Source of the DNA: Rhizobium sp. CCGE 510
GTDB taxonomy: Bacteria; Pseudomonadota; Alphaproteobacteria; Rhizobiales; Rhizobiaceae
Length of the DNA: 40,224 nucleotides
Direction of reading: 5' to 3'
Assembly (NCBI RefSeq): GCF_000292525.1
Contig: NZ_AEYF01000034.1
Coordinates: 1-40,224 of the forward strand
Part shown: piece by piece, positions 24,841 to 34,431 of the stretch
Position numbering within the stretch: the stretch's first letter is position 1
Layout: every line of letters begins with the position of its first letter
The notes under the pieces: generated by a model
Database searches by the model: none
What the model was told of the DNA's origin: nothing
Seen by the model: the letters and a program-made list of their open reading frames with translations, nothing else
Position numbers and translations under genes: made by a program

Positions 24841-26673
24841 TCAGTTCGTGTTGAACTTGCGCACTTGCATGAAATTGACAGCCGTGCCGCTGAAGCGGGC
24901 CGGGTCGACCGAAGCGGTCTTGACATTGAAGCCCTCGGCATAGACGGCGGTCGGCTGGGCGCGCATCGTCTGGCTGACGAAACGCGGCGCCTTGACCTGC
25001 TTGGAGGCCATTTCGAGGCGGGCATTGGTCAGCGCCCACTGCGAGATCATCTTCTCCGTCAGCTTCGGCTCGGTGCGCACTGCCGCGCGGCTGGCATCGG
25101 CTGCGGCGGCTTCCTTGTGCGTCGGGCGGCCGCCCTTGGCAGGAAGTCCCTGAGCCACAGCGCTTTCGACGGCCGGTTCATCGAAGCCATCGCCAAAGCT
25201 TGACGATTTGGTCATCGGCGCCAAGGCTGCGAGTTCGAGCGGCGGCTTTGCGACAGGCGCCTTTTGCGTCATCGCGGCGTTGATCGCCTGCTCTACCGTG
25301 ACCGGCGTCGTCTTCGAAGCGATCTGACTTTCCCCCTCGTTCCGTTGCTGGTCGAGCGCATCGGCGACAGCGGGAGACAACGCGTCCTGATCGGCTTCGT
25401 CGGCCTCCGCTTCGGGATCGGCATCGGCCGCAGCAAGAAGGTTCTCGGCAACGGCAGGGCGTTCGACCGGCGTCGGAACCGGCAGGGCATTGGTGCTCGC
25501 CAGCGACGCTAGCTCGGCGTCGCCAGGCGCACGGCGGGGCCCAAGAAGCGAGGGGACCGGAATACTATAGGCGCTGAGATCGGCAAACTGCTGCGGTTGG
25601 GCCTGATCGGCCGGAAGGGCCGCAGCAAGCGCCTGTTGCGCCGCATTACCCGAAGACGGTGCGACGAGCGCGCTCGCCACGTCGCTGCCGGCCGGCTGAT
25701 TGCTGAATGCCGGGCGAACCTGCGGCACCGGCGCGTTCAGATCGGCGACCTCGGTCTGTTGCGGCTCGACAGGGGCCGGCTCGGCCTTCGGCGGCGTCGC
25801 CTTGGCGACGGCAACAGGGGTCGAATCGTCCGTATCGTCTTCCTGCTCATCCGCTCCGCCGCCGAACAGCGCGGCAAACAGCGTCTTGTGCTTCGGCGCC
25901 GATTCGGAGGCACTGGCGATCTCGATCTGTGTGCCGCTGACGCGGCGCTTGTAGTCGACCATGGCCTGCTGGTAGCCCGGCAGCGGCTTGCCGTCAGCCG
26001 GGATATGAATGGTGTTGCCGTTCGGGAAAAGCCGGACAAGCTCGTCGCGGCTCATACGCGGCCAGGCGCGAACATTGCCGACGTCCATATGCACGAAGGG
26101 CGAGCCTGATTTCGGATAGAATCCGACGCCGCCGACCTGCATCTTCATGCCGATCCCGCGCAACGTCGCGAGTTTCACGTCCGGAATGAAGAAGTCCATC
26201 GCCTTGCCGAGCATATGCTGGCTCTTTTCGGCGACGCCTGAGCTGCGCGAGCGGCCGCGCAGCATCTCGTTGGTTCCCGGCGAGCGGAAACCGCAGACGA
26301 CGTTGATGTAGTCCCTCGAACCGCTCTGGCGATAGACTTCCCAGATCAGGTCGAACAGGCGCGGATCCATCTTCGTCGGCTGGTTCTTGCGCCAGTCGCG
26401 CAGGAAGCGGTTCAGCTGCTCCAGACCCTTCGGGTCGAACTTGCCGTTGCGCTTGTAGGTGATGACGGCCTTTTCGCCGGTATGGATGAAATAGAGCTTG
26501 AGGCTGCGGGTGTCACCCGCTGCTTCAGAAGGGGTACTAACGAATGCCGGTGAGGAAACCGCGAGCACAAGAAGGGCGGCCGCTACCGTCCTTATTGCCT
26601 TTCCGCAAATGTCGGCGCACAACAAACGCCAGCTCAAGCGCGAACGCTTGGAATTTCCATTCAGATTCGGCAA
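24841..26673 (-). CDS. DUF882 (YcbK-like, M15-type) cell-wall protein with a long tail
   Basis: A 610-residue protein. The hydrophobic signal is at about 27-51 (VAAALLVLAVSSPAFV). The DUF882 peptidase-like domain runs about 55-250, with the likely zinc ligands in SQHMLGKAMDFF and FVHMDVGNVRAWPRM. The remaining roughly 350 residues are Ala/Pro/Glu-rich and look disordered. A conserved-looking end (WALTNARLEMASKQVKAPRF to VNFMQVRKFNTN) closes the protein. No ATG exists; TTG at 26673 with GGGGA five bases upstream is the best start. It probably acts on peptidoglycan in the periplasm. Confidence 0.85.
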   Translation of the reverse strand: MPNLNGNSKRSRLSWRLLCADICGKAIRTVAAALLVLAVSSPAFVSTPSEAAGDTRSLKLYFIHTGEKAVITYKRNGKFDPKGLEQLNRFLRDWRKNQPTKMDPRLFDLIWEVYRQSGSRDYINVVCGFRSPGTNEMLRGRSRSSGVAEKSQHMLGKAMDFFIPDVKLATLRGIGMKMQVGGVGFYPKSGSPFVHMDVGNVRAWPRMSRDELVRLFPNGNTIHIPADGKPLPGYQQAMVDYKRRVSGTQIEIASASESAPKHKTLFAALFGGGADEQEDDTDDSTPVAVAKATPPKAEPAPVEPQQTEVADLNAPVPQVRPAFSNQPAGSDVASALVAPSSGNAAQQALAAALPADQAQPQQFADLSAYSIPVPSLLGPRRAPGDAELASLASTNALPVPTPVERPAVAENLLAAADADPEAEADEADQDALSPAVADALDQQRNEGESQIASKTTPVTVEQAINAAMTQKAPVAKPPLELAALAPMTKSSSFGDGFDEPAVESAVAQGLPAKGGRPTHKEAAAADASRAAVRTEPKLTEKMISQWALTNARLEMASKQVKAPRFVSQTMRAQPTAVYAEGFNVKTASVDPARFSGTAVNFMQVRKFNTN

Positions 26674-26851
26674 CTCGATCCCCGTCAGACAGACAATGTC
26701 CCGTGCTGTCTCAGATGACTGTCAAATGCGGTCACACGATGGCAAAAATGCCACACATGATCAACCTTTTCTTTACATAGTGAACGAGCCACTAACAAGT
26801 GGTTTATGACCAGTAACAAATCGTGGTTGCCTTAGTCTTAACAAAAAGCGC
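26674..26851. promoter_or_regulatory. Leader of the DUF882 gene
   Basis: The 178 bp between the response-regulator stop and the DUF882 start hold a small perfect hairpin CCACT AACA AGTGG (26789-26802) in an AT-rich stretch. No firm promoter was recognised. Confidence 0.3.
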
Positions 26852-28396
26852 TTAAGCCGCATCTTTCTGGGGATTATCGGGGTCTATACCGTAGTCCTTG
26901 AGCTTGCGATAAAGTGTGGACCGGCCAATGCCAAGTTTGCGCGCCACTTGACTCATCTGCCCGCGATAGAATTTAAGCGCGAATCGGATGAGCTCTTCCT
27001 CGACATCGGCAAGCCTGCGCACGTCACCGGCAGGATTGACGCTGGCGATCGCGTTTTCGGAGGCTTCCGACAGACGGTGATGCACCTCTCCCGAGATCGA
27101 CGCCCTGAAATCCTCACCATAGGTGTCGTCGGGATCGAGGCCGGTATTGTCGGCAACGAGCGCCAAATGATCCACGACTTCGTATTCCGGAAGCTGGGCG
27201 GCGATCTGCGGGAAGTCCCCCTCGGTCAGCTCCGGCCCTTCGGCGAGTACCACCGCGCGGAAGATCGCATTTTCAAGCTGGCGGATATTGCCCGGCCAGT
27301 CATAGGCGGTCAGCAATGCCAGCGCGCCTGAATTCACCGTCATGCGGCGACCACTCTTCTGCTCGCTGGAGAAGCGCTCGGCAAAGACCCGCACCAGATG
27401 CGGAATGTCCTCCTTGCGTTTGCGCAGTGCCGGAATGGTGATCGGGAAGACGTTGAGGCGATAGTAGAGATCCTCGCGGAAATGGCCGTTCTTGACCTCC
27501 TCGATCAGATCCTTGTTGGTTGCCGAGATCAGCCGGACATTGACCTTGTGTGCGGTGCGCGCACCGACGGTCTCGATTTCGCCCTGCTGCACGGCGCGCA
27601 ACAGCTTCACCTGCACCTCGAGCGGCAGGTCGCCGATTTCGTCGAGGAAGATGGTGCCGCCGTCGGCTTCCATGAATTTGCCGATATGGCGCTCGGTCGC
27701 GCCGGTAAACGCACCCTTCTCGTGGCCGAAGAGAATGCTCTCGACCAGGTTATGCGGAATCGCCCCGCAATTTACCGTGACGAAGGGCTTGTTCGAGCGG
27801 TCGCCGCCGGACTGGATGGCACGCGCCACCAGCTCCTTGCCGACGCCGGATTCGCCTTCGAGCACGACGGGAATATTGGACTGAGCCGCCCGTTGGGCGA
27901 GATCGATGACGCGGAGCATCGCCGGGCTTGCCGATACGATGTCGTCGAAGCCAACCGAACCTGAGCGCGACCGGCGCCCGGCCCGCGCCTTCACCTCGCG
28001 CTGGTCGAGCTTCATCGCGTTCGAGATCGAGGTGGCGATGCGCTCGGGCGAGACCGGCTTGACGACGAAATCGAAGGCGCCGGCTCGCATCGCCTGCACC
28101 ACCGTTTCGATGCCGCCCTGCCCCGTCTGAACGATGACTGGGATCTGCGTGCCGAATTCGTGAAGCGCGTCGAGGAACTCGAGGCCGGTCATCTCCGGCA
28201 TCATCAGATCGAGCACGATGACGCTGAAAAGGCCGTTGTCGCGTTTGACCATTTCTAGGCCGATGCGACCGTTTTCCGCCTGGTGCACGACATGGCCGTG
28301 TCGCTCGATTGCGTTCTTGAGCAAGCGGCGCTGCACGGGGTCGTCCTCGACCACGAGGATTTGCCCTGCTCCCTTGAGCTCATTGTAACCGGTCAT
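26852..28396 (-). CDS. Sigma-54-dependent response regulator (NtrC/DctD class)
   Basis: A 514-residue activator. The receiver domain has phospho-acceptor Asp63 and Lys113 (VVKPVS). The AAA+ domain has Walker A GESGVGKE (181-188), the sigma-54 contact loop GAFTGA (228-233) and Walker B IFLDEIG (249-255). A Fis-type helix-turn-helix ends the protein (MSQVARKLGIGRSTLYRKLKDYG). All catalytic motifs are intact, so it should drive RpoN-dependent transcription. The start has GAGG five bases upstream. No partner histidine kinase is in the window. The regulon is unknown. Confidence 0.95.
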   Translation of the reverse strand: MTGYNELKGAGQILVVEDDPVQRRLLKNAIERHGHVVHQAENGRIGLEMVKRDNGLFSVIVLDLMMPEMTGLEFLDALHEFGTQIPVIVQTGQGGIETVVQAMRAGAFDFVVKPVSPERIATSISNAMKLDQREVKARAGRRSRSGSVGFDDIVSASPAMLRVIDLAQRAAQSNIPVVLEGESGVGKELVARAIQSGGDRSNKPFVTVNCGAIPHNLVESILFGHEKGAFTGATERHIGKFMEADGGTIFLDEIGDLPLEVQVKLLRAVQQGEIETVGARTAHKVNVRLISATNKDLIEEVKNGHFREDLYYRLNVFPITIPALRKRKEDIPHLVRVFAERFSSEQKSGRRMTVNSGALALLTAYDWPGNIRQLENAIFRAVVLAEGPELTEGDFPQIAAQLPEYEVVDHLALVADNTGLDPDDTYGEDFRASISGEVHHRLSEASENAIASVNPAGDVRRLADVEEELIRFALKFYRGQMSQVARKLGIGRSTLYRKLKDYGIDPDNPQKDAA

Positions 28397-28603
28397 TGTC
28401 GCCTCACTTCATGCGAAACCATGAAGCGCACTTTGACAGGAAGGCTTGAACATCCAGTTTTGAGAAATAATTGCATTTTAACGATTGGAACGGGTCATTT
28501 TCGTGCCGAACCGACGCCTTTCTTGCACCGAAAGCCCCTTGATGCCGGGCCTTCTCGCGCCTATTCAAGCAGACCTGTTATGAAAGTGGAGAGGAATTGC
28601 CCC

Positions 28604-30460
28604 ATGAAAATCAAGCTCCCGCACGCCAGCCTTCTTTTGTCGGCAGCAGCGCCAGCTGGGGCGACCGATCCGGCGCTCGGCGATCTGCCGGTCTGGAAGC
28701 TGCAGGATCTTTATCCCTCCGCCACCTCGACCGCCTTTGTCGCCGACATGGAAAAGGCCGGCAAGGCCGCGATCGCCTTTGAAGAAAAGTGGAAGGGCAA
28801 ACTGGCCGCGGCGGCGACCAAGACCGGCCCTGAGGGCATTGGCGCGGCACTGAGGGAATACGAGGCGCTTGATGATATCATCGGCCGCCTCGGATCCTTT
28901 GCCGGCCTCACCTATTTCTCCGACACCATCAACCCGGCAAACGGCAAGCTCTATGGCGACGTGCAGGCCAAGATCACCGAATTTTCAGGCCGCCTCCTGT
29001 TTTTCGGCCTGGAATTGAACCGCATCGACGACGCGGTGATCGACGCCTGCATGGCTGGAGATACCGCCGCCGGGCACTATCGCCCCTGGCTCATCGACCT
29101 CAGGAAGGACAAGCCCTACCAGCTCGACGACAGGCTGGAGCAGCTCTTCCTCGAGAAGTCGATGACATCGGCCGCTGCCTTCAACCGCCTCTTCGACGAA
29201 ACCATGGCGGAACTTCGCTACGAGATCGATGGCGAGAAAGTGCCGCTCGAAGTGGCACTGAACCGGCTGCAGGAAAAGGATCCCGAAGCCCGCCGCAAGG
29301 CCGCCATGGCGCTCGCCGAAACATTCAAGGCGAATATTCGCACCTTCACGCTGATCACCAATACGCTTGCCAAGGACAAGGAGATCGCCGACCGCTGGCG
29401 CGGCTTCGAGGACATCGCCGACAGCCGCCACTTGGCAAACCGCGTCGAGCGCGAGGTCGTCGATGCGTTGGCCGCCGCCGTCCGCGAAGCCTATCCTCGC
29501 CTTTCGCACCGCTATTACAAGATGAAGGCGAAATGGCTCGACATGGAGCAGATGAATTTCTGGGACCGCAACGCCCCGCTTCCGGAAACCTCCAGCGCCG
29601 TCATTTCCTGGCCCGAGGCGAAGGATACGGTGCTTTCGGCCTACGGCAATTTCGCCCCCGAAATGGAGGCGATCGCCAGGCGGTTCTTCGACGAGCAGTG
29701 GATCGATGCCCCGGTCCGCCCCGGCAAGGCGCCCGGCGCCTTCGCTCATCCGACGGTCCCCTCGGCCCACCCCTATGTGCTGGTCAACTACATGGGCAAG
29801 CCGCGCGATGTGATGACGCTTGCCCATGAACTCGGGCACGGCGTGCACCAGGTACTCGCCGGCGCGCAAGGGGCGCTGATGTGCCAGACGCCGCTGACGC
29901 TCGCCGAAACCGCCTCCGTCTTCGGCGAGATGCTGACTTTCCGCGCGCTTCTGGAAAAAACCAGCGACTTGCGCGAGCGCAAGGCCATGCTCGCCCAGAA
30001 GGTCGAGGACATGATCAACACGGTCGTGCGCCAGATCGCCTTTTACGAATTCGAGCGCAAGCTCCACACCGCCCGCAAAGCAGGGGAACTTACCGCCGAC
30101 GACATTGGCGAACTTTGGCTCTCCGTCCAGTCGGAAAGCCTCGGGCCGGCGATCAACATTTCTGAAGGGTATGAGACCTATTGGGCCTATATCCCCCATT
30201 TTATCCACTCGCCCTTCTACGTCTACGCCTATGCTTTCGGCGATTGCCTGGTGAATTCGCTCTATGCCGTCTACCAGAAGGCAGAAAAGGGTTTTCAGGA
30301 GAAGTATTTCGAACTGCTGAAGGCAGGCGGCACCAAGCACCATTCGGAGCTTTTGAAGCCTTTCGGCCTCGACGCCACCGATCCGTCGTTCTGGAGCCAG
30401 GGACTGTCGATGATCGAAGGGCTGATCGACGAGTTGGAGGCTTTGGATAGGGCTGCCTGA
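28604..30460 (+). CDS. M3-family oligoendopeptidase (PepF/OEPA-like)
   Basis: A 618-residue cytosolic zinc endopeptidase acting on short peptides. The HELGH motif (TLAHELGHGVHQVL) and the downstream LAETASVFGEML glutamate form the zinc site. The N-terminal segment DLPVWKLQDLYPS and the LQEKDPEARRKAAMALAET helices match oligoendopeptidase F relatives. The ATG at 28604 has AGAGGA nine bases upstream; the ATG at 28580, eight codons earlier, is possible but has no such site. It is divergent from the sigma-54 regulator. Confidence 0.92.
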   Translation: MKIKLPHASLLLSAAAPAGATDPALGDLPVWKLQDLYPSATSTAFVADMEKAGKAAIAFEEKWKGKLAAAATKTGPEGIGAALREYEALDDIIGRLGSFAGLTYFSDTINPANGKLYGDVQAKITEFSGRLLFFGLELNRIDDAVIDACMAGDTAAGHYRPWLIDLRKDKPYQLDDRLEQLFLEKSMTSAAAFNRLFDETMAELRYEIDGEKVPLEVALNRLQEKDPEARRKAAMALAETFKANIRTFTLITNTLAKDKEIADRWRGFEDIADSRHLANRVEREVVDALAAAVREAYPRLSHRYYKMKAKWLDMEQMNFWDRNAPLPETSSAVISWPEAKDTVLSAYGNFAPEMEAIARRFFDEQWIDAPVRPGKAPGAFAHPTVPSAHPYVLVNYMGKPRDVMTLAHELGHGVHQVLAGAQGALMCQTPLTLAETASVFGEMLTFRALLEKTSDLRERKAMLAQKVEDMINTVVRQIAFYEFERKLHTARKAGELTADDIGELWLSVQSESLGPAINISEGYETYWAYIPHFIHSPFYVYAYAFGDCLVNSLYAVYQKAEKGFQEKYFELLKAGGTKHHSELLKPFGLDATDPSFWSQGLSMIEGLIDELEALDRAA

Positions 30461-30479
30461 TCTGCCTCCCCACGGCCGA

Positions 30480-30503
30480 CCTCTTCCCGCAGGCGGGGAG
30501 AGG
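30480..30503. repeat. Rhizobial palindromic unit between pepF-like and pabB
   Basis: CCTCT TCCCG CAGG CGGGG AGAGG is an almost perfect palindrome of the type CTCCCCGCxxGCGGGGAG often seen between rhizobial genes. It is GC-rich, with no T-run. It may affect mRNA ends, but nothing here shows it. Confidence 0.55.
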
Positions 30504-30550
30504 CGCCGGCAGGCGGATCAGGGATCGTGCTCCAAGAAAAGACGCCGCCG

Positions 30551-31711
30551 ATGGCCGAAACCCAATCGTATATCCTTTTCCGCGACGACACGACCGGACA
30601 GGTGATGCTGTTCGCCGAGCCGGCAGAGATCATCCTTGCCAGGACGCGCGCTGAATTTTTTGCAGGTCTTGTCCGAATGGAAGAGGCCAAGGCCGAGGGC
30701 AAATGGCTTGCCGGGTATATGAGCTACGAGGCCGGATATCTCTTCGAAGAAAAACTCGCGTCTTTCGCCGGGGAAGACCGCGAAACACCGCTACTCTGTT
30801 TCGGCGTCTTCGACGCGCCGCAGCCGGACACACACCCGCTTGCCCAACCAAGGCAGCGCCTCGAAAACGAAGAATTCCTGACTGCCCCGAAAGCCGCCTG
30901 GGATTTCCCCTTATATAAAGAGCGCTTCGACCGCCTGCACCAGCATCTGCGGCTTGGCGACGCCTACCAGGCGAACCTCACCATGCCGGTCGAGGCGCTC
31001 TGGAACGGCGATCCCCGTGCTGCCTTCTGGTCGCTGATCGAACGCCAGCCGGTCAAATACGGCGCGCTGGTTGATCTCGGCGGTCCGGTCATCCTTTCGC
31101 GCTCGCCGGAACTGTTCTTCCGCACCGATGAAGAAGGCTGGATCGAGACCCATCCGATGAAAGGCACTGCCAAACGCGGCGCCACCGCCGCCGAAGATGC
31201 CGAAATCATCGAAGCCATGCGCCGCGATATCAAGACGCAGGCGGAAAACCGCATGATCGTCGATCTGCTGCGCAACGATATTTCCCGCATTACCGAGGTC
31301 GGCACGCTAGACGTCCCCAAGCTCTTCGACATCGAGACCTACCCGACCGTCCATCAGATGGTCAGCCATGTGCAGGCAAGGCTCCGCCCCGGCCTTTCGA
31401 TCCGCGACGTCTTCTCCGCGCTCTTTCCCTGCGGCTCGATCACCGGCGCGCCGAAGATACGAGCAATGGAAATTCTGCATGCGCTCGAAGATACGCCCCG
31501 CGACGCCTATTGCGGCGCGATCGGCATGATCTCGCCGAGCGGCGCGATGCGCTTTTCCGTCGCCATCCGCACCGTCACGCTTTTTGACGGCGGCAGAGCC
31601 GTCTTCAATGTCGGCGGCGGCATCGTCTTTGATTCCACAGCCGAGGCCGAATATGAGGAATGCCTGCTCAAGGCCCGCTTCGCCGTCGGCGATCAGTGGA
31701 TCGCGCGATGA
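30551..31711 (+). CDS. pabB: Aminodeoxychorismate synthase component I
   Basis: A 386-residue chorismate-binding enzyme. The conserved HPMKGTAKRG, RMIVDLLRNDISRI, HQMVSHVQARL, CGSITGAPKIRAMEIL and GGGIVFDSTAEAEYEE segments are all present, as in PabB rather than TrpE, given the adjacent PabC. With a glutaminase (PabA, not in the window) it makes 4-amino-4-deoxychorismate for folate. The ATG at 30551 is preferred to a GTG at 30527 because the family begins near there. Its stop overlaps pabC as ATGA. Confidence 0.93.
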   Translation: MAETQSYILFRDDTTGQVMLFAEPAEIILARTRAEFFAGLVRMEEAKAEGKWLAGYMSYEAGYLFEEKLASFAGEDRETPLLCFGVFDAPQPDTHPLAQPRQRLENEEFLTAPKAAWDFPLYKERFDRLHQHLRLGDAYQANLTMPVEALWNGDPRAAFWSLIERQPVKYGALVDLGGPVILSRSPELFFRTDEEGWIETHPMKGTAKRGATAAEDAEIIEAMRRDIKTQAENRMIVDLLRNDISRITEVGTLDVPKLFDIETYPTVHQMVSHVQARLRPGLSIRDVFSALFPCGSITGAPKIRAMEILHALEDTPRDAYCGAIGMISPSGAMRFSVAIRTVTLFDGGRAVFNVGGGIVFDSTAEAEYEECLLKARFAVGDQWIAR

Positions 31712-32337
31712 TCGATTTTTCGCTGATCGAGACGCTACGCTGGCAGCCTGGCGAGGGTTTTATCCGCCTGCGGCTTCATCTCGCCAGGCTTTCCCGCTCC
31801 GCCCGTCGCCTTGGCTTTCCGCAACCGATCGAGGCGGCGGCAAGGCTTGACGCAGCCATCACCGGTGCAGACGGTCCGCTGCGTGTCCGCCTGACTTTCG
31901 ACGCCCAAGGCCGCATCGAGGTGACCAGCGCCGCATTCGTGCCGCTGGTGCCCGCCACCACCTGGACCGTTCGCCTCGCAGAGACGCGTCTGAACTCCGC
32001 CGACAGGCTGCTGCGCGTCAAAACCACCCTCCGCGCCGTCTACGAGAGCGCACGCGCCGAATACAGGCCCGACGAGGCCGACGAAGTCATTCTTTTGAAC
32101 GAGCGCGGCGAAGTCTGCGAGGGCACCATCACCTCGATCTTCCTGGACGATGGGACCGGCATTCTGCGCACCCCGCCGATCTCCTGCGGTCTGCTCGCCG
32201 GCGTGCTGCGCACTGAGCTTATCTGCACCCGAAAGGCGCGCGTCGGCCGCCTCACCCTTGCCGATCTCGATGCCGGCAAGCTTTATATCGGCAACTCCCT
32301 GCGCGGCCTGATCCGCGCAAACCTTCTGAGGAACTGA
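31708..32337 (+). CDS. pabC: Aminodeoxychorismate lyase-like class IV aminotransferase
   Basis: A 209-residue fold-type IV PLP enzyme, short for the family (PabC usually about 270). Lys105 in LLRVKTTLRAVYE is the likely PLP lysine, and CEGTITSIFL with Glu138 is the cofactor-binding strand. Directly after pabB, it most likely releases pyruvate from aminodeoxychorismate to give 4-aminobenzoate. The first 20 residues are brief compared with other members, so part of the N-terminal domain may be reduced. The start is the ATGA overlap. Confidence 0.88.
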   Translation: MIDFSLIETLRWQPGEGFIRLRLHLARLSRSARRLGFPQPIEAAARLDAAITGADGPLRVRLTFDAQGRIEVTSAAFVPLVPATTWTVRLAETRLNSADRLLRVKTTLRAVYESARAEYRPDEADEVILLNERGEVCEGTITSIFLDDGTGILRTPPISCGLLAGVLRTELICTRKARVGRLTLADLDAGKLYIGNSLRGLIRANLLRN

Positions 32338-32339
32338 CC

Positions 32340-32624
32340 ATGTTCATTCTCTCCCTCACCTATATCAAGCCCAATGACGAAGCCGACCGGCATATGGAGC
32401 CGCACATGGCCTGGGTGAAGGAGGGGTATGCGAAGGGCTGGTTCCTCGCATCAGGCCGCAAGGTGCCGCGCACCGGCGGCGTGATCCTGGCGGTCGGCGA
32501 CCGCGCTGCGATCGAGGCCTATATCGCCGCCGATCCCTTTACAATCCACGGTGTTGCCGAATACGACATCACCGAGCTTGCAGTGACGACGACGATCGAA
32601 GGGCTGGAAATCCTGAAACGCTGA
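32340..32624 (+). CDS. YciI-like (YCII domain) protein
   Basis: A 94-residue ferredoxin-like protein. The core is HMAWVKEGYAKGWFLASG with His22, and AADPFTIHGVAEYDI with Asp65; the His-Asp pair resembles the putative active site of YciI. The start lies two bases after the pabC stop with a GAGGAA site, so it belongs to the same operon. No reaction is established for the family. A minor role in aromatic metabolism would be an inference. Confidence 0.9.
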   Translation: MFILSLTYIKPNDEADRHMEPHMAWVKEGYAKGWFLASGRKVPRTGGVILAVGDRAAIEAYIAADPFTIHGVAEYDITELAVTTTIEGLEILKR

Positions 32625-32808
32625 TTTTTAAAGACGCCAACTGGATGATCACACCATCCCTCGCCGGCCCGATATTTGTCGTTTCCCCCTCAACACTCTT
32701 TATTGTGACGCCGTTTTATGGTTAGAGCCGGTCACTTCGCATCTCTGCGGCAATTTCAAAACAATTCTTCAGGCTGAACGCCTTCGTCCCCTTCCACAGG
32801 AGAAAAGA

Positions 32809-34260
32809 ATGACGGAACAAAACTATCCGGTATATGCCGAAATCACCGGCCCGATCGTCATGATCGGCTTTGGCTCCATCGGCCGCGGCACCCTGCCCCT
32901 GATCGAGCGCCACTTCAAATTCGACAAGAGCCGGATGGTCGTCATCGATCCGCGCGAAGAGCCCTCCGACATGGAGATTCTGAAAAAACACGGCGTTCGC
33001 CACATCAAGGAATATGTCACCAAGGAAAATTACAAGGAACTGCTGAAGCCGCTGCTGACCGAAGGCGAAGGCCAGGGTTTCTGCGTCAACCTCTCGGTCG
33101 ACACCTCCTCGCTCGACATTATCAAGCTCTGCCGCAAGCATGACGTGCCCTACGTCGACACCGTCGTCGAACCCTGGCTCGGCTTCTATTTCGACAAGGG
33201 CATGAGCAATGCCGACCGCACCAACTATGCGTTGCGCGAAACCATGCGCAAGGAAAAGGCGAAGAACCCGGGTGGCGCCACCGCCGTCTCCACCTGCGGC
33301 GCCAATCCGGGCATGGTCTCCTGGTTCGTCAAGCAGGCGCTTGTCAATCTCGCCAACGACACCGGCCTCAAGTTCGAAGAGCCGGACCAGCACGATCGCG
33401 AAGGCTGGGCAAAGCTGATGAAGAAGCTCGGCGTCAAGGGCGTCCACATCGCCGAGCGCGACACCCAGCGCACCAAGCATCCGAAGCCGCTCAACGTCTT
33501 CTGGAACACCTGGTCCGTCGAAGGCTTCATCTCCGAAGGCCTGCAGCCGGCCGAACTCGGCTGGGGCACACATGAAGAGTGGATGCCGAAGAACGCCAAG
33601 AAGCACAAGAAGGGCAACAAGGCGGCGATCTATCTGGAGCAGCCGGGCGCCAACACCCGCGTACGCACCTGGTGCCCGACGCCCGGCCCGCAATATGGCT
33701 TCCTCGTCACCCACAACGAGTCGATCTCGATCGCCGACTACTTCACCGTTCGCGACAAGGACGGCGAAGTGACCTTCCGCCCGACCTGCCACTATGCTTA
33801 CCACCCGGCCAACGACGCCGTGCTCTCGCTTCATGAGATGTTCGGCAATGGCGGCACGGCGCAGCCGGTCCACCATGTTCTCGACGAGGACGAGCTGGAG
33901 GACGGCATCGACGAACTCGGCGTCCTGCTCTACGGCCACGAGAAGAACGCCTACTGGTATGGCTCACGCCTGTCGCTGGAAGAAACGCGCCGCATCGCGC
34001 CCTATCAGAACGCCACCGGTCTGCAGGTCACATCCGCCGTTCTCGCCGGCATGGTCTGGGCGCTGGAAAACCCGAATGCCGGCATCGTCGAGGCCGACGA
34101 GATCGACTACAAGCGCTGCCTCGAAGTGCAGATGCCTTATCTCGGCCCGGTCGAGGGACACTATACCGACTGGACTCCGCTCGATGGTCGCCCGGGCCTC
34201 TTCCCGGAAGATATCGACACCAAGGATCCGTGGCAGTTCAAGAACATTCTCGTTCGCTGA
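32809..34260 (+). CDS. hss: Homospermidine synthase
   Basis: A 483-residue NAD-dependent enzyme that makes sym-homospermidine, the main polyamine of many Rhizobiaceae, from two putrescines (or putrescine plus spermidine). The Rossmann start is GPIVMIGFGSIGRGTLPLIE, with VVIDPREEP after the second strand. STCGANPGMVSWFVKQAL and YLEQPGANTRVRTWCPTPG are typical of the bacterial enzyme. The length is normal. CAGGAG precedes the ATG. It has its own leader of 184 bp and a strong terminator, so it is monocistronic. Confidence 0.96.
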   Translation: MTEQNYPVYAEITGPIVMIGFGSIGRGTLPLIERHFKFDKSRMVVIDPREEPSDMEILKKHGVRHIKEYVTKENYKELLKPLLTEGEGQGFCVNLSVDTSSLDIIKLCRKHDVPYVDTVVEPWLGFYFDKGMSNADRTNYALRETMRKEKAKNPGGATAVSTCGANPGMVSWFVKQALVNLANDTGLKFEEPDQHDREGWAKLMKKLGVKGVHIAERDTQRTKHPKPLNVFWNTWSVEGFISEGLQPAELGWGTHEEWMPKNAKKHKKGNKAAIYLEQPGANTRVRTWCPTPGPQYGFLVTHNESISIADYFTVRDKDGEVTFRPTCHYAYHPANDAVLSLHEMFGNGGTAQPVHHVLDEDELEDGIDELGVLLYGHEKNAYWYGSRLSLEETRRIAPYQNATGLQVTSAVLAGMVWALENPNAGIVEADEIDYKRCLEVQMPYLGPVEGHYTDWTPLDGRPGLFPEDIDTKDPWQFKNILVR

Positions 34261-34282
34261 GATCGCTCGCGCAACCTTGAAG

Positions 34283-34309
34283 ATGCCCGCCGCAAGGCGG
34301 GCATTTTTG
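34283..34309 (+). terminator. Rho-independent terminator after hss
   Basis: A perfect 9-bp stem ATGCCCGCC / GGCGGGCAT (34283-34291 and 34296-34304) with a GCAA tetraloop and a TTTT tail. It starts 22 bp after the stop codon. Confidence 0.95.
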
Positions 34310-34431
34310 TAACGCCGGCTGTCTAAATGCCGCCCGGCGCCCCGCCAAGGCTTGCCTTCACGCCGGGCGCGCGCCATGTTTTGCCCGAACTTGGCGGGTG
34401 TCCGCCGCGCCGATTCGCCGGGAGAAGCTTT

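Noticed and set aside
28283..28603. Open upstream extension of the M3 peptidase gene
   Set aside because: It runs antisense into the sigma-54 regulator and adds 107 residues with no peptidase similarity. The ATG at 28604 has a ribosome-binding site.
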